Notes: generated by a model not told the origin, from the sequence alone. 64,000 nt of DNA from Variovorax paradoxus (GCF_009755665.1 NZ_CP046622.1:4774001-4838000); one strand, 5' to 3'; positions 7,257-15,816 are shown, counted from the first letter of the stretch. Program-made: numbers and translations.

Positions 7257-8461
7257 CAGACGCGTTCCAGGATCACGGCAATGCCTTGCCCCACGCCGAT
7301 GCACATGGTGCACAGCGCATAGCGTCCGCCGCCCTTGTGCAGCTGGTTGACGGCGGTGGTGGCCAAGCGCGCGCCGCTGGCGCCCAGCGGGTGGCCGAGC
7401 GCAATGGCGCCGCCGTTGATGTTGACGCGTGCGTCGTCATCCTTCAGGCCGAGCAGGCGCAGCACGGCAAGGCCCTGGGCCGCGAAGGCTTCGTTGAGTT
7501 CGATGACGTCGATCTGGTCGATCGAGAGGCCGGTGAGCGCCAGCACCTTTTGCGTGGCGGGTGCCGGGCCGATGCCCATTACGCGCGGCGCAACGCCGGC
7601 GGTGGCCATGCCGACCACGCGGGCGCGCGGCGTGAGGCCGTGCTTGGCGGCGCTGGCTTCGTCGGCCAGGAGCAGCGCGCAGGCGCCGTCGTTCACGCCG
7701 CTGGCATTGCCTGCGGTCACGGTGCCGTCGGGGCGCACCACGCCCTTGAGCTTGGCAAGCGACTCCAGGCTGGTTTCGCGCGGATGCTCGTCCTTGTTGA
7801 CGATGAGCGCATCGCCCTTTTTCTGGGGCACGGTCACGGGCACGATCTCGGCGTCGAAGAAGCCGGACTTCTGCGATGCGACGGCGCGCAGCTGCGAGTT
7901 GAGCGCCATCAGGTCTTGCGCCTCGCGCTCGATCTTGTAGTCGGTGGCCACGTTCTCCGCCGTTTCGGGCATGGAGTCGACGCCGTACTGCGCCTTCATG
8001 AGCTTGTTGACGAAGCGCCAGCCGATGGTGGTGTCGTACACCGCGTTGTTGCGGCTGAAGGCGCTTTCGGCCTTGGGCATGACAAAGGGTGCGCGGCTCA
8101 TGCTTTCCACACCGCCCGCAATCATGAGGCCCGCCTCGCCGGCGCGGATGGCGCGCGCCGCGGTGCCCACGGCATCGAGGCCGGAGCCGCACAGGCGGTT
8201 GATGGTGGCGCCGCCGAGCTCGATCGGCAGGCCCGCCAGCAGCGCCGACATGCGCGCGACGTTGCGGTTGTCTTCGCCGGCCTGGTTGGCGCAGCCGTAG
8301 AGCACGTCGCTCACGGCCTGCCAGTCGACGTTCTTGTTGCGTTCCATCAGCGCCTTGAGCGGCACGGCGCCGAGGTCGTCGGTGCGCACGCTGCTGAGCG
8401 AACCACCGTAGCGGCCGAAGGGGGTGCGAACGGCGTCGCAGATGAAGGCTTGGTTGGTCAT
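7256..8461 (-). CDS. pcaF: 3-oxoadipyl-CoA thiolase (acetyl-CoA acyltransferase)
   Basis: A 401-residue thiolase, the usual PcaF length. It cleaves 3-oxoadipyl-CoA with CoA to succinyl-CoA and acetyl-CoA, the last step of the beta-ketoadipate pathway. Active-site residues are Cys91 (NRLCGSGLDAV), His357 (GHPLGASGAR) and Cys387 (CTMCIGVGQG). The start at ATG 8461 (MTNQAFICDAVRTPFGRYGG) matches the family N-terminus; a 14-residue upstream extension is rejected. It follows pcaJ by 31 bp and overlaps the next Bug gene by one base. Assignment to PcaF rather than another degradative thiolase rests on the pcaIJ neighbours. Confidence 0.92.
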   Translation of the reverse strand: MTNQAFICDAVRTPFGRYGGSLSSVRTDDLGAVPLKALMERNKNVDWQAVSDVLYGCANQAGEDNRNVARMSALLAGLPIELGGATINRLCGSGLDAVGTAARAIRAGEAGLMIAGGVESMSRAPFVMPKAESAFSRNNAVYDTTIGWRFVNKLMKAQYGVDSMPETAENVATDYKIEREAQDLMALNSQLRAVASQKSGFFDAEIVPVTVPQKKGDALIVNKDEHPRETSLESLAKLKGVVRPDGTVTAGNASGVNDGACALLLADEASAAKHGLTPRARVVGMATAGVAPRVMGIGPAPATQKVLALTGLSIDQIDVIELNEAFAAQGLAVLRLLGLKDDDARVNINGGAIALGHPLGASGARLATTAVNQLHKGGGRYALCTMCIGVGQGIAVILERV

Positions 8462-8492
8462 GTCTTTTGTCTCAAAGGTGAATGAATCCGCT

Positions 8493-9143
8493 TCATGCGG
8501 CAATGGGAAGGCCTACGAGCTCTTCGAGCTCTTCGCGGCTGAGGCCGTCGACCAGGTCGACGAGCTTCAGGCCCTGGGGCGTGCATTCGAGCGTGGCAAG
8601 GTCGGAGTACACGCGCTTCACGCAGCCTATGCCGGTGAGCGGATAGCTGCATTCCTGCACCAGCTTGCTCACGCCCTGCTTGGTGAGCAGGTCCATCATC
8701 ACCCAGGTCTGCTTGGCACCGATGGCCAGGTCCATGGCGCCGCCGACGGCGGGAATGGCGTCTTTCTCGCCGGTATGCCAGTTGGCAAGATCGCCCGTGG
8801 CCGACACCTGGAAAGCGCCGAGCACGCAAATGTCGAGGTGGCCGCCGCGCATCATCGCGAAGCTGTCGGCATGGTGAAAGAACGAGCCGCCCGGCAGCAG
8901 CGTGACGGGCTGCTTGCCAGCATTGATGAGGTCGTAGTCTTCTTCGCCGGCGGCAGGCGCGGGGCCCATGCCGAGAATGCCGTTCTCGCTTTGCAGGATG
9001 ACCTCGCGGCCCTTCGGCAAGTGGTTGGCCACCAGCGTGGGCTGGCCGATACCCAGGTTGACGACGGCGCCATCGAAGATGTCTTGCGCCACGCGGGCGG
9101 CGAGCTGGTCCTTGGTGCGACGTTGGTAAGTTGTCATGGTCAT
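8493..9143 (-). CDS. pcaJ: 3-oxoadipate CoA-transferase subunit B
   Basis: A 216-residue beta subunit of a family I CoA-transferase. With PcaI it moves CoA from succinyl-CoA to beta-ketoadipate. The catalytic glutamate is Glu53 in SENGILGMGP, followed by the GGSFFHHADSFAMMRGGH block typical of subunit B. The ATG at 9143 overlaps the pcaI stop as ATGA; a second in-frame ATG two codons later could also be used. Paralogues such as catJ or acetoacetate ScoB look alike. The adjacent thiolase and IclR regulator favour pcaJ. Confidence 0.9.
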   Translation of the reverse strand: MTMTTYQRRTKDQLAARVAQDIFDGAVVNLGIGQPTLVANHLPKGREVILQSENGILGMGPAPAAGEEDYDLINAGKQPVTLLPGGSFFHHADSFAMMRGGHLDICVLGAFQVSATGDLANWHTGEKDAIPAVGGAMDLAIGAKQTWVMMDLLTKQGVSKLVQECSYPLTGIGCVKRVYSDLATLECTPQGLKLVDLVDGLSREELEELVGLPIAA

Positions 9144-9841
9144 GCCGCCTTCTTGAAACCGCCGGCTTGCGTCGCCACGCGGTCGATGCGCACCACCTGG
9201 TGCACGAAGATGCCCGGGGTCACGATGGTCTCAGGGTCGAGCGTGCCGAGTTCGGCAATGTCGTGCACGGTGGCAATGGTCTTCTTCGAGGCCATGGCCA
9301 TCACAGGGCCGAAGTTGCGCGCGGCCTTGCGGTAGACCAGGTTGCCCCAGCGGTCGCCGCGCTCGGCCTTGATGAGCGCCACGTCACCGTGGATGGGGTA
9401 CTCCAGCACATATTGCTTGCCGTCGATCTCGCGCGTTTCGCGGTTGCCCGCGAGTTGCGTGCCGTACCCCGTTGGGCAGAAGAAGGCGCCAATGCCGGCG
9501 CCCGCGGCACGAATGCGTTCTGCCAGGTTGCCTTGGGGCACCAGTTCGAGCTCGAGCTTGCCGCTGCGGTAGAGCCCGTCGAACACCTGGCTGTCGGCCT
9601 GGCGCGGAAAGCTGCAGATGATCTTGCGCACGCGGCCGGCCTTGAGCAGCGCCGCCAGTCCGGTTTCGCCGTTGCCGGCGTTGTTGTTGACGACGGTGAG
9701 GTCCTTGGCGCCCTGCTCGACGAGGCCGTCGATAAGTTCGCCGGGAATGCCGGCGGTGCCGAAGCCGCCGATGAGAACCGTGGCGCCGTCCTGGATGCCT
9801 TCAAGGGCATCGGCGACCGAGCGCGCGATCTTGTTGATCAT
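9140..9841 (-). CDS. pcaI: 3-oxoadipate CoA-transferase subunit A
   Basis: A 233-residue alpha subunit of a family I CoA-transferase. The CoA-binding loop is GGFGTAGIPGEL near residue 25, and the SFPRQADSQVFD region is typical of 3-oxoacid transferases. The start is set at ATG 9841 (MINKIARSV); the open frame extends 63 codons further through the operator region with no homology. It is the first gene of pcaI-pcaJ-pcaF-Bug and is divergent from the IclR regulator at 9982. The operator at 9925-9952 probably serves both directions. Confidence 0.91.
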   Translation of the reverse strand: MINKIARSVADALEGIQDGATVLIGGFGTAGIPGELIDGLVEQGAKDLTVVNNNAGNGETGLAALLKAGRVRKIICSFPRQADSQVFDGLYRSGKLELELVPQGNLAERIRAAGAGIGAFFCPTGYGTQLAGNRETREIDGKQYVLEYPIHGDVALIKAERGDRWGNLVYRKAARNFGPVMAMASKKTIATVHDIAELGTLDPETIVTPGIFVHQVVRIDRVATQAGGFKKAA

Positions 9842-9924
9842 GAAGCCTGTCTCCGGGAATGAAGAAAGAAACCGAACTGCCTGCGATCCGCTCGGGCGAC
9901 CCGATCGATTCTGCGAACTGCCGA

Positions 9925-9957
9925 TTTGTTCGTCTAAAGAACATTTGTTCGTATAAT
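9925..9957. promoter_or_regulatory. Probable IclR (PcaR/PcaU-type) operator and promoter
   Basis: TGTTC (9927-9931) and GAACA (9939-9943) form an inverted repeat. A third copy, TTTGTTCG (9944-9951), repeats the first in direct orientation (TTTGTTCG at 9925-9932). Two half-sites in a palindrome plus one direct repeat is the known operator layout of the IclR activators PcaU and PobR of Acinetobacter. A perfect TATAAT at 9952-9957 directly abuts the third repeat and could be the -10 box of the regulator gene. Confidence 0.65.
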
Positions 9958-9981
9958 GAATTCTAAAGAGGATCACCCCGC

Positions 9982-10785
9982 ATGGCAACCCACGCTCTGA
10001 AAACCGGCACGCCCAAGACACCCGAGGCACCCGCCCCCGGCGACAGCTACGTGCAGTCGTTTGCGCGCGGCCTGCAGGTGATTCGCTCGTTCAGCGAAAG
10101 CGCCCCCAGGCAGACGCTGAGCGAGGTGGCTGCCGCGAGCGGCCTCACGCGGGCTGGCGCGCGGCGCATTCTGCTCACGCTGCAGACCTTGGGCTATGTG
10201 GTGACCGACGGCAAGCTCTTTACGCTCACGCCGCGAATCCTCGACCTGGGTTTTGCGTACCTCTCGTCGATGCCGATATGGAACCGCGCCGAACCGGTGA
10301 TGGAAGCGCTGGTGCAGCAAGTGCAGGAGTCTTGCTCGGCCGCCGTGCTGGACGCGACCGACATCGTCTACGTGATGCGCGTGCCCACGCAGAAGATCAT
10401 GCGCATCAGCCTGGGCGTGGGCTCGCGCCTGCCGGCGTACTGCACCTCGCTGGGCCGGCTGCTCCTGGCCGACCTGGACGACGACGAGGTGCGCGCCCGG
10501 CTCGAGGCCTCGGAGCGCGAGGCTCTCACGAAGCACACGGTGACCGATGTCGATGCGCTCATGGCAAAGGTGGCGCAGGCGCGCAGGCAACAGTGGTGCC
10601 TGGTGAACCAGGAGCTCGAAGAAGGCTTGATCTCAGTGGCCGCCCCCATCGTCAATCGACAGGGCCGCATGGTCGCGGCACTGAACATCAGCGGCCAGGC
10701 CAACCGCACCAGCGCCAAGGTGATGCAGGAGACCATCCTCCCGGCGCTGATCGACGCCGCAAAGAAGGTCTCGCTACTGCTGTAG
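9982..10785 (+). CDS. IclR-family transcriptional regulator of the pca genes
   Basis: A 267-residue regulator. The winged helix-turn-helix lies at about residues 28-80 (LSEVAAASGLTRAGARRILLTL), followed by the IclR effector domain, with the conserved block RLPAYCTSLGRLLLA. It closely follows the PcaR/PcaU/PobR subgroup, which senses beta-ketoadipate or protocatechuate and activates pca genes. It is transcribed divergently from pcaIJF across 140 bp containing a three-repeat operator. AGAGGATCACCCCGC precedes the ATG. The exact inducer is not visible in the sequence. Confidence 0.9.
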   Translation: MATHALKTGTPKTPEAPAPGDSYVQSFARGLQVIRSFSESAPRQTLSEVAAASGLTRAGARRILLTLQTLGYVVTDGKLFTLTPRILDLGFAYLSSMPIWNRAEPVMEALVQQVQESCSAAVLDATDIVYVMRVPTQKIMRISLGVGSRLPAYCTSLGRLLLADLDDDEVRARLEASEREALTKHTVTDVDALMAKVAQARRQQWCLVNQELEEGLISVAAPIVNRQGRMVAALNISGQANRTSAKVMQETILPALIDAAKKVSLLL

Positions 10786-10796
10786 AGAAAAGCGCC

Positions 10797-10886
10797 CATT
10801 CCAAGGCACCCGCGGAACCGGCTTTGCCGGGCCGCCGGGTGCGCCCCCCAGTGGGGGGAGGCGCCGAAGGCGCTTCGGGGGGCGTC
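10797..10886. repeat. GC-rich hairpin repeat between convergent genes
   Basis: Two strong stem-loops lie between the stops of the IclR gene and the next Bug gene. The first pairs GCACCCG with CGGGTGC around CCGGC/GCCGG. The second pairs CCCCCC with GGGGGG and continues into GGCGCCGAAGGCGC. It probably ends transcription from both sides. The composition looks like an intergenic repeat family of Comamonadaceae genomes, which is my recollection and not a search result. Confidence 0.55.
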
Positions 10887-11903
10887 CTAAGTCTCTGACT
10901 GAATGCCCTTCATGATGATCACGCCGCCGAGGCGGGCCGTGTCGGAGCGCATGCGCTTGGCGAGCGCATCGGGCGTGCCCGGCTGCGCTTGCCAGCCGGT
11001 CTTCAGCAAGGCTTGGCTCACGTCGGGCGAGCTGGTCACCTCGACCAGCGCCGCATTCAGCTTGGCGACGGCGGCCGGCTTCATGCCTGCAGGCGCGGCC
11101 AGCGCGGTCCAGATCTCGAGGTCGGCGCCGCGCACGTCGGCATCGCGAATCGTGGGCAGCTCGTTAGCCAGGGGGCTGCGCTCGGGCGAGGTCACGCCAA
11201 TGGCCTTGATCTTTCCCGACTTCACATGCGGCAGTGCCAGGCCGGGCGGCAGCAGCGCGAGCTGGATCTCACCCGCCAGCAAGCCGGCGATGACCTGCGG
11301 GTTACCGGTGTAGGGCTTATGTTGCGCGGTGATGGCGGCGCGGCTCTTGATGAGCTCCATGCCCAGATGGCCCACCGTGCCCACACCCGGCGTGCCGTAC
11401 TTGCCGCTGCTGCTCAGATTGCGCGTCCACAGCAGCAGCTCGGCCGCGGTCTTGCCAGGCGCGTTGCCCGAAACCGCGAGCACCAGCGGTGCGGTACCGA
11501 TCATGCCGACCGGCAGGAAGTCCTTTTCGGGATCGAAGCTGAGCTTGGGGTTGAGCAGTTTGGCAATGGTGAGATTGCCGTTGATCAACGCGCCGATGGT
11601 GTGGTCGTCGGTGGCCTTGGCCACCTGCTCAGCCACCAGGTTGCCGCTTGCGCCCGGCTTGTTCTCGACCGTGACGGGCTGGCGCAGGATCTTCGACAGC
11701 GGCTCCGCAATGGCGCGGGCCGCCAGGTCGGGCGATGCACCGGCGGGAAAGCCCACGAGGATGCGGACCGGCTTGGTAGGCCACGCGTCGCCGCCGGCCG
11801 CGCCGGCTGCGGTGCGCTGCTGCGCCAAGGAGCCCGGCGCAAAAAGCGACGCGGCAAATGCTGCTGCGCCGCCTTCCAGCAAGCGGCGTTTGGTGATCTT
11901 CAA
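10887..11903 (-). CDS. Bug-family (TctC) solute-binding protein, TTG start
   Basis: A 338-residue periplasmic binding protein if translation starts at TTG 11903, which has GGAG five bases upstream and gives a leader (KITKRRLLEGGAAAFAASLF) with a twin-arginine-like start. The first ATG lies 25 codons further up and adds a non-homologous extension. The mature part carries WPTKPVRILVGFPAGASPD and VTVENKPGASGNLVAEQ, the two Bug ligand loops. It stands alone, convergent with the IclR gene, without transporter genes beside it. The ligand is unknown. Confidence 0.87.
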   Translation of the reverse strand: MKITKRRLLEGGAAAFAASLFAPGSLAQQRTAAGAAGGDAWPTKPVRILVGFPAGASPDLAARAIAEPLSKILRQPVTVENKPGASGNLVAEQVAKATDDHTIGALINGNLTIAKLLNPKLSFDPEKDFLPVGMIGTAPLVLAVSGNAPGKTAAELLLWTRNLSSSGKYGTPGVGTVGHLGMELIKSRAAITAQHKPYTGNPQVIAGLLAGEIQLALLPPGLALPHVKSGKIKAIGVTSPERSPLANELPTIRDADVRGADLEIWTALAAPAGMKPAAVAKLNAALVEVTSSPDVSQALLKTGWQAQPGTPDALAKRMRSDTARLGGVIIMKGIQSET

Positions 11904-12144
11904 GGTGGCTCCAGAGAGTGAAGGAACTGGGAGATTGCTGACAATCTGCTTACACAACGTTACATGATCGTGCTGCATTGCGCAAGTCGATGCGTCTTCA
12001 TGGATGTGGGCATCCGATGGCCTGTTGACGGATGCGTATTTCGGTGCTTTGGCCCTTGGAGTTTGCCGTTGTATCCGTAAGTTAACTGCCCACTTACAAT
12101 CCCTGCCGCATCTCCCTTTCCCCTCCTACGAGGCCTCGTCCGCA

Positions 12145-13257
12145 ATGCCCAAGAGCCCCCTCCCGCGCGCCCGTTTCAGCCTTACTCCTGCCGTGCGCGC
12201 CCTGCTCCTGGCAAGCGCCTGCGGCATGGCGCTGCCTGCGCTCGCCGCGGCCGAGCACGATGAAGTCGACCGGCTCATGCAGGCCGGCAAGCTCGACGAA
12301 GCCATGGGCCGCGCCGACGCCTTCCTGAAGGACAAGCCGAAGGATCCGCAGATGCGCTTCCTCAAGGGCGTGATCCAGCTCGACACCGGCAAGCGCGCCG
12401 AAGCCATTGCGGCTTTTACGCAACTCACGCAGGACGCGCCCGAGCTGCCCGAGCCCTACAACAACCTGGCGGTGATCTACGCGAGCCAGAACCAGTTCGA
12501 CAAGGCGCGCAGCGCGCTCGAAAGCGCGATTCGCACCAACCCGAGCTACGCCACGGCGCAAGAAAACCTGGGCGATGTGTACGCACGGCTGGCGAGCCAG
12601 GCCTACAGCAAGGCATTGCAGCTCGACCAGAACAACACGGCGGTGCAACCCAAGCTCGCTGTGATCCGCACCCTGTTCACTCCCGCGCCGGCTGGTGGCA
12701 AGCCCGCGGCAACGGTGGCGGCGGCTGCGCCCATGGCAAAGGCACCTGTCGCCGCCGCACCGGCGCCTGCGCCCGCTCCGGTCGCCAAGGCAGCGCCCCC
12801 CGCACCGGCGCCCGCGGTGGTTGCCAAGGCGCCGGAAGCTTCGGCACCGTCCGCTTCGACATCTACGGCTGCATCCGCGGCGGCACCCGCGCCCGCGCCG
12901 GCCGCAGCCTCCCCCGCCGCGACAGCTGAAGTCGAATCCGCCGTACGCGGATGGGCTTCCGCGTGGGCAGGCCAGGACATGGACCGTTATCTCGCCGCTT
13001 ACGGGCCCGACTTCAATCCCGGCGGCGGACAAAGCCGCAAGAGCTGGGAAGAAGAGCGCCGCGCCCGCATCGTCGGCAAGTCGAGCATCAGCGTGAACAT
13101 CGAAAACCTGGTGATCAACGTCAACGGGCAGGCGGCGACCGCCAAGTTCCGGCAGATCTACCGCGCCGACAACCTCAACATCTCGAGCCGCAAGACGCTG
13201 GAGCTGCAGCGCTCCGGCAATCAATGGCAAATTCGCAAGGAAAGCGTCGGCGGATAG
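12145..13257 (+). CDS. Exported TPR protein with C-terminal NTF2-like domain
   Basis: A 370-residue protein with a signal peptide (residues ~1-35, ending ALPALAAAE). Three to four tetratricopeptide repeats cover ~38-175 (PELPEPYNNLAVIYASQNQFDKA is the clearest). An Ala/Pro-rich linker follows (~185-255). The C-terminal ~110 residues (VESAVRGWASAWAGQDMDRY) look like an NTF2/SnoaL fold, as found after L,D-transpeptidase domains. I start it at ATG 12145; a longer frame from 12004 has no signal peptide. It overlaps or abuts the L,D-transpeptidase gene. The pair probably acts on the periplasmic cell wall, with this protein as a partner scaffold. Confidence 0.82.
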   Translation: MPKSPLPRARFSLTPAVRALLLASACGMALPALAAAEHDEVDRLMQAGKLDEAMGRADAFLKDKPKDPQMRFLKGVIQLDTGKRAEAIAAFTQLTQDAPELPEPYNNLAVIYASQNQFDKARSALESAIRTNPSYATAQENLGDVYARLASQAYSKALQLDQNNTAVQPKLAVIRTLFTPAPAGGKPAATVAAAAPMAKAPVAAAPAPAPAPVAKAAPPAPAPAVVAKAPEASAPSASTSTAASAAAPAPAPAAASPAATAEVESAVRGWASAWAGQDMDRYLAAYGPDFNPGGGQSRKSWEEERRARIVGKSSISVNIENLVINVNGQAATAKFRQIYRADNLNISSRKTLELQRSGNQWQIRKESVGG

Positions 13258-14690
13258 TGGCGGACATCGTCCGGCACGCCCGGCCACAGACCTCCCCGCT
13301 GCAACGCGGCCGGACAAGGCTTGCCGCACTCCTGGCCGCATCGGCCCTGATGCTGGCGGCGCCCGGCGCGGCCAGCGCGTCGACGCCGGCCCAATCGGGC
13401 AGCACCAAGGCGAGCAGCGCAAAGCCCAAGGGGTCTGGCGCAGGACGCACGGCTGCACATGGGGCTGGCAGGGCAGCAAAAGCCAATACCCGGAACGCCT
13501 CCGCGGCGACAACCAGACCGGCAGCGGCCAAGCCCGCACCGCGTAAAGCGGCCGCATCTTCATCGGCCGCCATCCAGGAAGCCACCGGCGCCGAAGCCCG
13601 CCTGATTGCGGTCTACGAGCTGTTCGGCCGCGGCAAGACCCGGCCCGCGCTGGCAAAAGCGCGCGACCTTGTGCGCGACTATCCCAACTTTCAGCTCGCC
13701 CAGCTTGTCTACGCCGACCTGCTGGCAACGCAGGTGCCACCCGCGCACGCCTTTTCCGACTCCGGCATTGCGCGGCTGCGCAGCGATCCGGCCATGGCCG
13801 ACTTGCGCGAAGAATCCCGCCGGCGCCTGCAGGCCCTGCGCGAGCGGCCGGCGGCCGGCACCGTGCCCTCGCAGTTCCTGGCGCTCTCCACGCGCAGCCG
13901 CTATGCCATTGCGGTCGACGCCTCGCGCTCGCGGCTTTACCTGCTCGAGAACTCCGACAAGGGGCTGCAGCTCGTGGCCGACTACTACGTGTCGGTCGGC
14001 AAGTCTGGCATCGACAAAGCCGCCGAAGGCGACGCACGCACGCCGCTGGGGGTGTACTACATCACCAGCAGCCTCGACCCCAAGTCGCTGCGCGACTTCT
14101 ACGGCGCCGGGGCGCTCCCCATCAACTACCCCAACCCCTATGACGTGCGGCGCGGAAAGACCGGCGGCGGCATATGGCTGCACGGCACGCCGTCGCAGCA
14201 GTTTGCCCGCGCGCCGCAGGCAAGCGACGGCTGCGTGGTCATGGCCAACCCCGACCTGAAGCAATTGCTGCGCAAAGTGCAGATCGGCGCCACGCCGGTG
14301 ATCACCGCACGCAGCCTGCAATGGATCTCACCGCCGCAGGCCGAAAAGGAAGCACAGGCGTTCACAAGCACCATCGCGGCCTGGAAAGAGGCGCGGGCGA
14401 GCGGCAATGAAGCGCAATTGAAGAAATTCTATTTGCCGGATTTCCAGCGCAGCAACAATAAAAAATCCACAGAAGGATTTGCAGTCCTTCGGGATGAAGT
14501 GGAATACGCCCGAGGCAAGCGCGTCCAGTTCAAGGATGTGTCCTATCTGCATTGGCGTGACGGCGATGACACCATGGTCGCCACTTTCGGCGAGGTGTTC
14601 GAAGGCGAAAAAAGCGGGCGCACACGTCGCCAGTATTGGCTGCGCCACGGCAGCGAATGGAAACTTTTTTACGAAGAAGTACCAGGCTGA
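13257..14690 (+). CDS. L,D-transpeptidase (YkuD family) with NTF2-like C-terminus
   Basis: About 477 residues from GTG 13257, which overlaps the upstream stop as TAGTG; an ATG at 13224 is the alternative. An N-terminal signal/anchor (RLAALLAASALMLAAPG) is followed by a Lys/Ala-rich linker. A YkuD catalytic domain follows with His309 (IWLHGTPS) and Cys326 (SDGCVVM), the usual catalytic pair. The last ~130 residues are an NTF2-like domain similar to that of the neighbouring TPR protein. Such enzymes make 3-3 peptidoglycan cross-links or attach proteins to peptidoglycan. The enzyme family is clear, but the specific reaction is not. Confidence 0.88.
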   Translation: MADIVRHARPQTSPLQRGRTRLAALLAASALMLAAPGAASASTPAQSGSTKASSAKPKGSGAGRTAAHGAGRAAKANTRNASAATTRPAAAKPAPRKAAASSSAAIQEATGAEARLIAVYELFGRGKTRPALAKARDLVRDYPNFQLAQLVYADLLATQVPPAHAFSDSGIARLRSDPAMADLREESRRRLQALRERPAAGTVPSQFLALSTRSRYAIAVDASRSRLYLLENSDKGLQLVADYYVSVGKSGIDKAAEGDARTPLGVYYITSSLDPKSLRDFYGAGALPINYPNPYDVRRGKTGGGIWLHGTPSQQFARAPQASDGCVVMANPDLKQLLRKVQIGATPVITARSLQWISPPQAEKEAQAFTSTIAAWKEARASGNEAQLKKFYLPDFQRSNNKKSTEGFAVLRDEVEYARGKRVQFKDVSYLHWRDGDDTMVATFGEVFEGEKSGRTRRQYWLRHGSEWKLFYEEVPG

Positions 14691-14772
14691 GCGCCTGCTC
14701 AGGCCCGTCTCGCAACGGGGTTGCCCCCCCAAAAATGTGATTTTTTCCTCAGATGGAACGCGAAATTTCGGC

Positions 14773-14865
14773 GTTACACCTTGCCTCACATGCGCTTCGT
14801 TACGTAACACGCAACCCATTCGTTCCCGTAACAAGACTCTTCCGCGCGTTTCGTGAGGTCGTAAC
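14773..14865. promoter_or_regulatory. Cluster of GTTAC/GTAAC half-sites (candidate activator binding region)
   Basis: Half-sites at 14773-14777, 14799-14803, 14804-14808, 14828-14832 and 14861-14865. The middle two form the perfect palindrome GTTACGTAAC. The same palindrome occurs upstream of the repeat-protein gene (40716-40725). It lies ~186 bp before the -12 element of the sigma-54-like promoter, a normal distance for an enhancer-binding protein. A sixth half-site is at 15054-15058. Confidence 0.5.
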
Positions 14866-14975
14866 GCGCGTCCCACATTCATGGGATACGGGCGCTCTGC
14901 CACAGAGGGAAAAATCCATTCTCGGAAGGCCTGTTCTCCTCTGAACGAGGAGCTTCCATGAGCGCGGCAGCAGGC

Positions 14976-14991
14976 TGGCCGCTATCGTGCT
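14976..14991 (+). promoter_or_regulatory. Possible sigma-54 promoter of the flp operon
   Basis: TGGCCGC-TATC-GTGCT keeps the invariant GG and GC with ten bases between them, and TGGC and TGC of the consensus TGGCACG-N4-TTGC. It lies ~124 bp before the flp ATG. It is weaker than the site before the repeat-protein gene. The sigma-54-type regulator that ends the operon supports it. Confidence 0.45.
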
Positions 14992-15114
14992 TACGCCTAG
15001 TTGCTAGCACATGAACGACAGGGTCTCACGGGTTCACCTTCTTGATACACGGAGTTACGCTGTATAACATTCACCTTGCCAGTCGTTGTTAACAACTTTC
15101 AAAAGGGGTAAATC

Positions 15115-15300
15115 ATGCTCAATTCAATTAATCGTTTTCTGCGTGACGAAGAAGGTGCAACCGCAATTGAATATGGAATCATTGCAGGACTGATTTCGGT
15201 AGTGATGATCACGGCCATTACCGGGGACGGTGGAATCGGCAAAAGCTTGGAAACCATTTGGGGGGACATTAAATCCTCCATTGCCACCGCCGCCGCTTGA
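15115..15300 (+). CDS. flp: Flp-family type IVb pilin
   Basis: A 61-residue pilin precursor. A short charged leader ends at Gly14, followed by ATAIEYGIIAGLISVVMI, the conserved Flp motif with Glu19 (position 5 of the mature pilin) and a hydrophobic helix. Cleavage is expected between Gly14 and Ala15 by the peptidase encoded next. It polymerises into thin bundled Tad pili that mediate surface attachment. AAAGGGGTAAATC gives the ribosome site. It is the first gene of the Tad operon, and its codon use is less GC-rich than its neighbours. There is a single pilin gene here. Confidence 0.95.
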   Translation: MLNSINRFLRDEEGATAIEYGIIAGLISVVMITAITGDGGIGKSLETIWGDIKSSIATAAA

Positions 15301-15315
15301 GGCATGTGAAAAGCA

Positions 15316-15816
15316 ATGGCGTCAGCCTATTTGGTCTGGTTGCTCTTCATTGCCGTCTATGACTTCAGGCAGCGCCGCGTTCCCAACCGGCTTGTGCTTG
15401 CAGGCGCTTTCCTGGCTCTTGCGGCACTGGCAACGGGAATGGCTCCCATCGAGCAAGACTGGACTGCCGCCCTGCTCGGCGCAGGCGCCGGCTTCGGCTT
15501 TCTGCTTCTTTTCTATGCACTCCGAGTCATGGGAGCCGGCGACGTGAAGTTCGCCGGAGCTCTCGGACTCTGGGTGGGCCTTTCTGCTTTGCCGGCCATA
15601 TGGCTCATCGGCAGCCTGCTCGCCGGTCTTCACGCCGCGCTTTGGCTCGCTCTTCAGCGCTGGCCCGTTTTTCCCCGGCTTTCGCTGGTGCTTTTCGGGC
15701 CATCGTCTTCGCCGGAGGGCCAGCCCACGTCCACCCGGATTCGATTTATTCCTTATGCGGCCTACCTCGCGCTGGCCGCCGCGGTGTGGATGGTTTGGGG
15801 TCGACAGGGTAGCTAG
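15316..15816 (+). CDS. cpaA: Prepilin peptidase CpaA/TadV (A24 family)
   Basis: A 166-residue inner-membrane aspartic peptidase with about five transmembrane helices. The two catalytic aspartates are Asp16 (AVYDFRQRRVPNRL) and Asp76 in the GxGD motif MGAGDVKFAGALGLW. It removes the leader of the Flp pilin and the TadE/F pseudopilins. It lacks the N-methylase domain of PilD, as usual for this short class. It sits 15 bp after flp in the same operon. Confidence 0.93.
   Translation: MASAYLVWLLFIAVYDFRQRRVPNRLVLAGAFLALAALATGMAPIEQDWTAALLGAGAGFGFLLLFYALRVMGAGDVKFAGALGLWVGLSALPAIWLIGSLLAGLHAALWLALQRWPVFPRLSLVLFGPSSSPEGQPTSTRIRFIPYAAYLALAAAVWMVWGRQGS

Larger units (their letters stand above)
14691..15114. 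other. Long intergenic region upstream of the Tad pilus operon
   Basis: A 424-bp gene-free stretch, less GC-rich than its surroundings. It holds six GTTAC/GTAAC half-sites (listed separately), a possible sigma-54 promoter at 14976-14991 and an alternative weak sigma-70-like pair (TTGATA 15042-15047, TATAAC 15063-15068, spacing only 15). AAAAGGGGTAA precedes the flp start. I find no convincing small gene; a 63-codon frame at 14753 has no ribosome site or recognisable product. Confidence 0.7.

Noticed and set aside
12094..14037. Antisense frame of 647 codons over the TPR and L,D-transpeptidase genes
   Set aside because: Cys/Arg-rich low-complexity shadow of Ala/Pro codons; the plus-strand genes have clear domains.
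14753..14944. 63-codon frame in the spacer before flp
   Set aside because: No ribosome site, and it lies across the GTTAC half-site cluster.
15042..15068. Sigma-70 promoter TTGATA/TATAAC before flp
   Set aside because: The spacing is only 15 bp, too short for a good promoter; kept only as an alternative to the sigma-54-like site.
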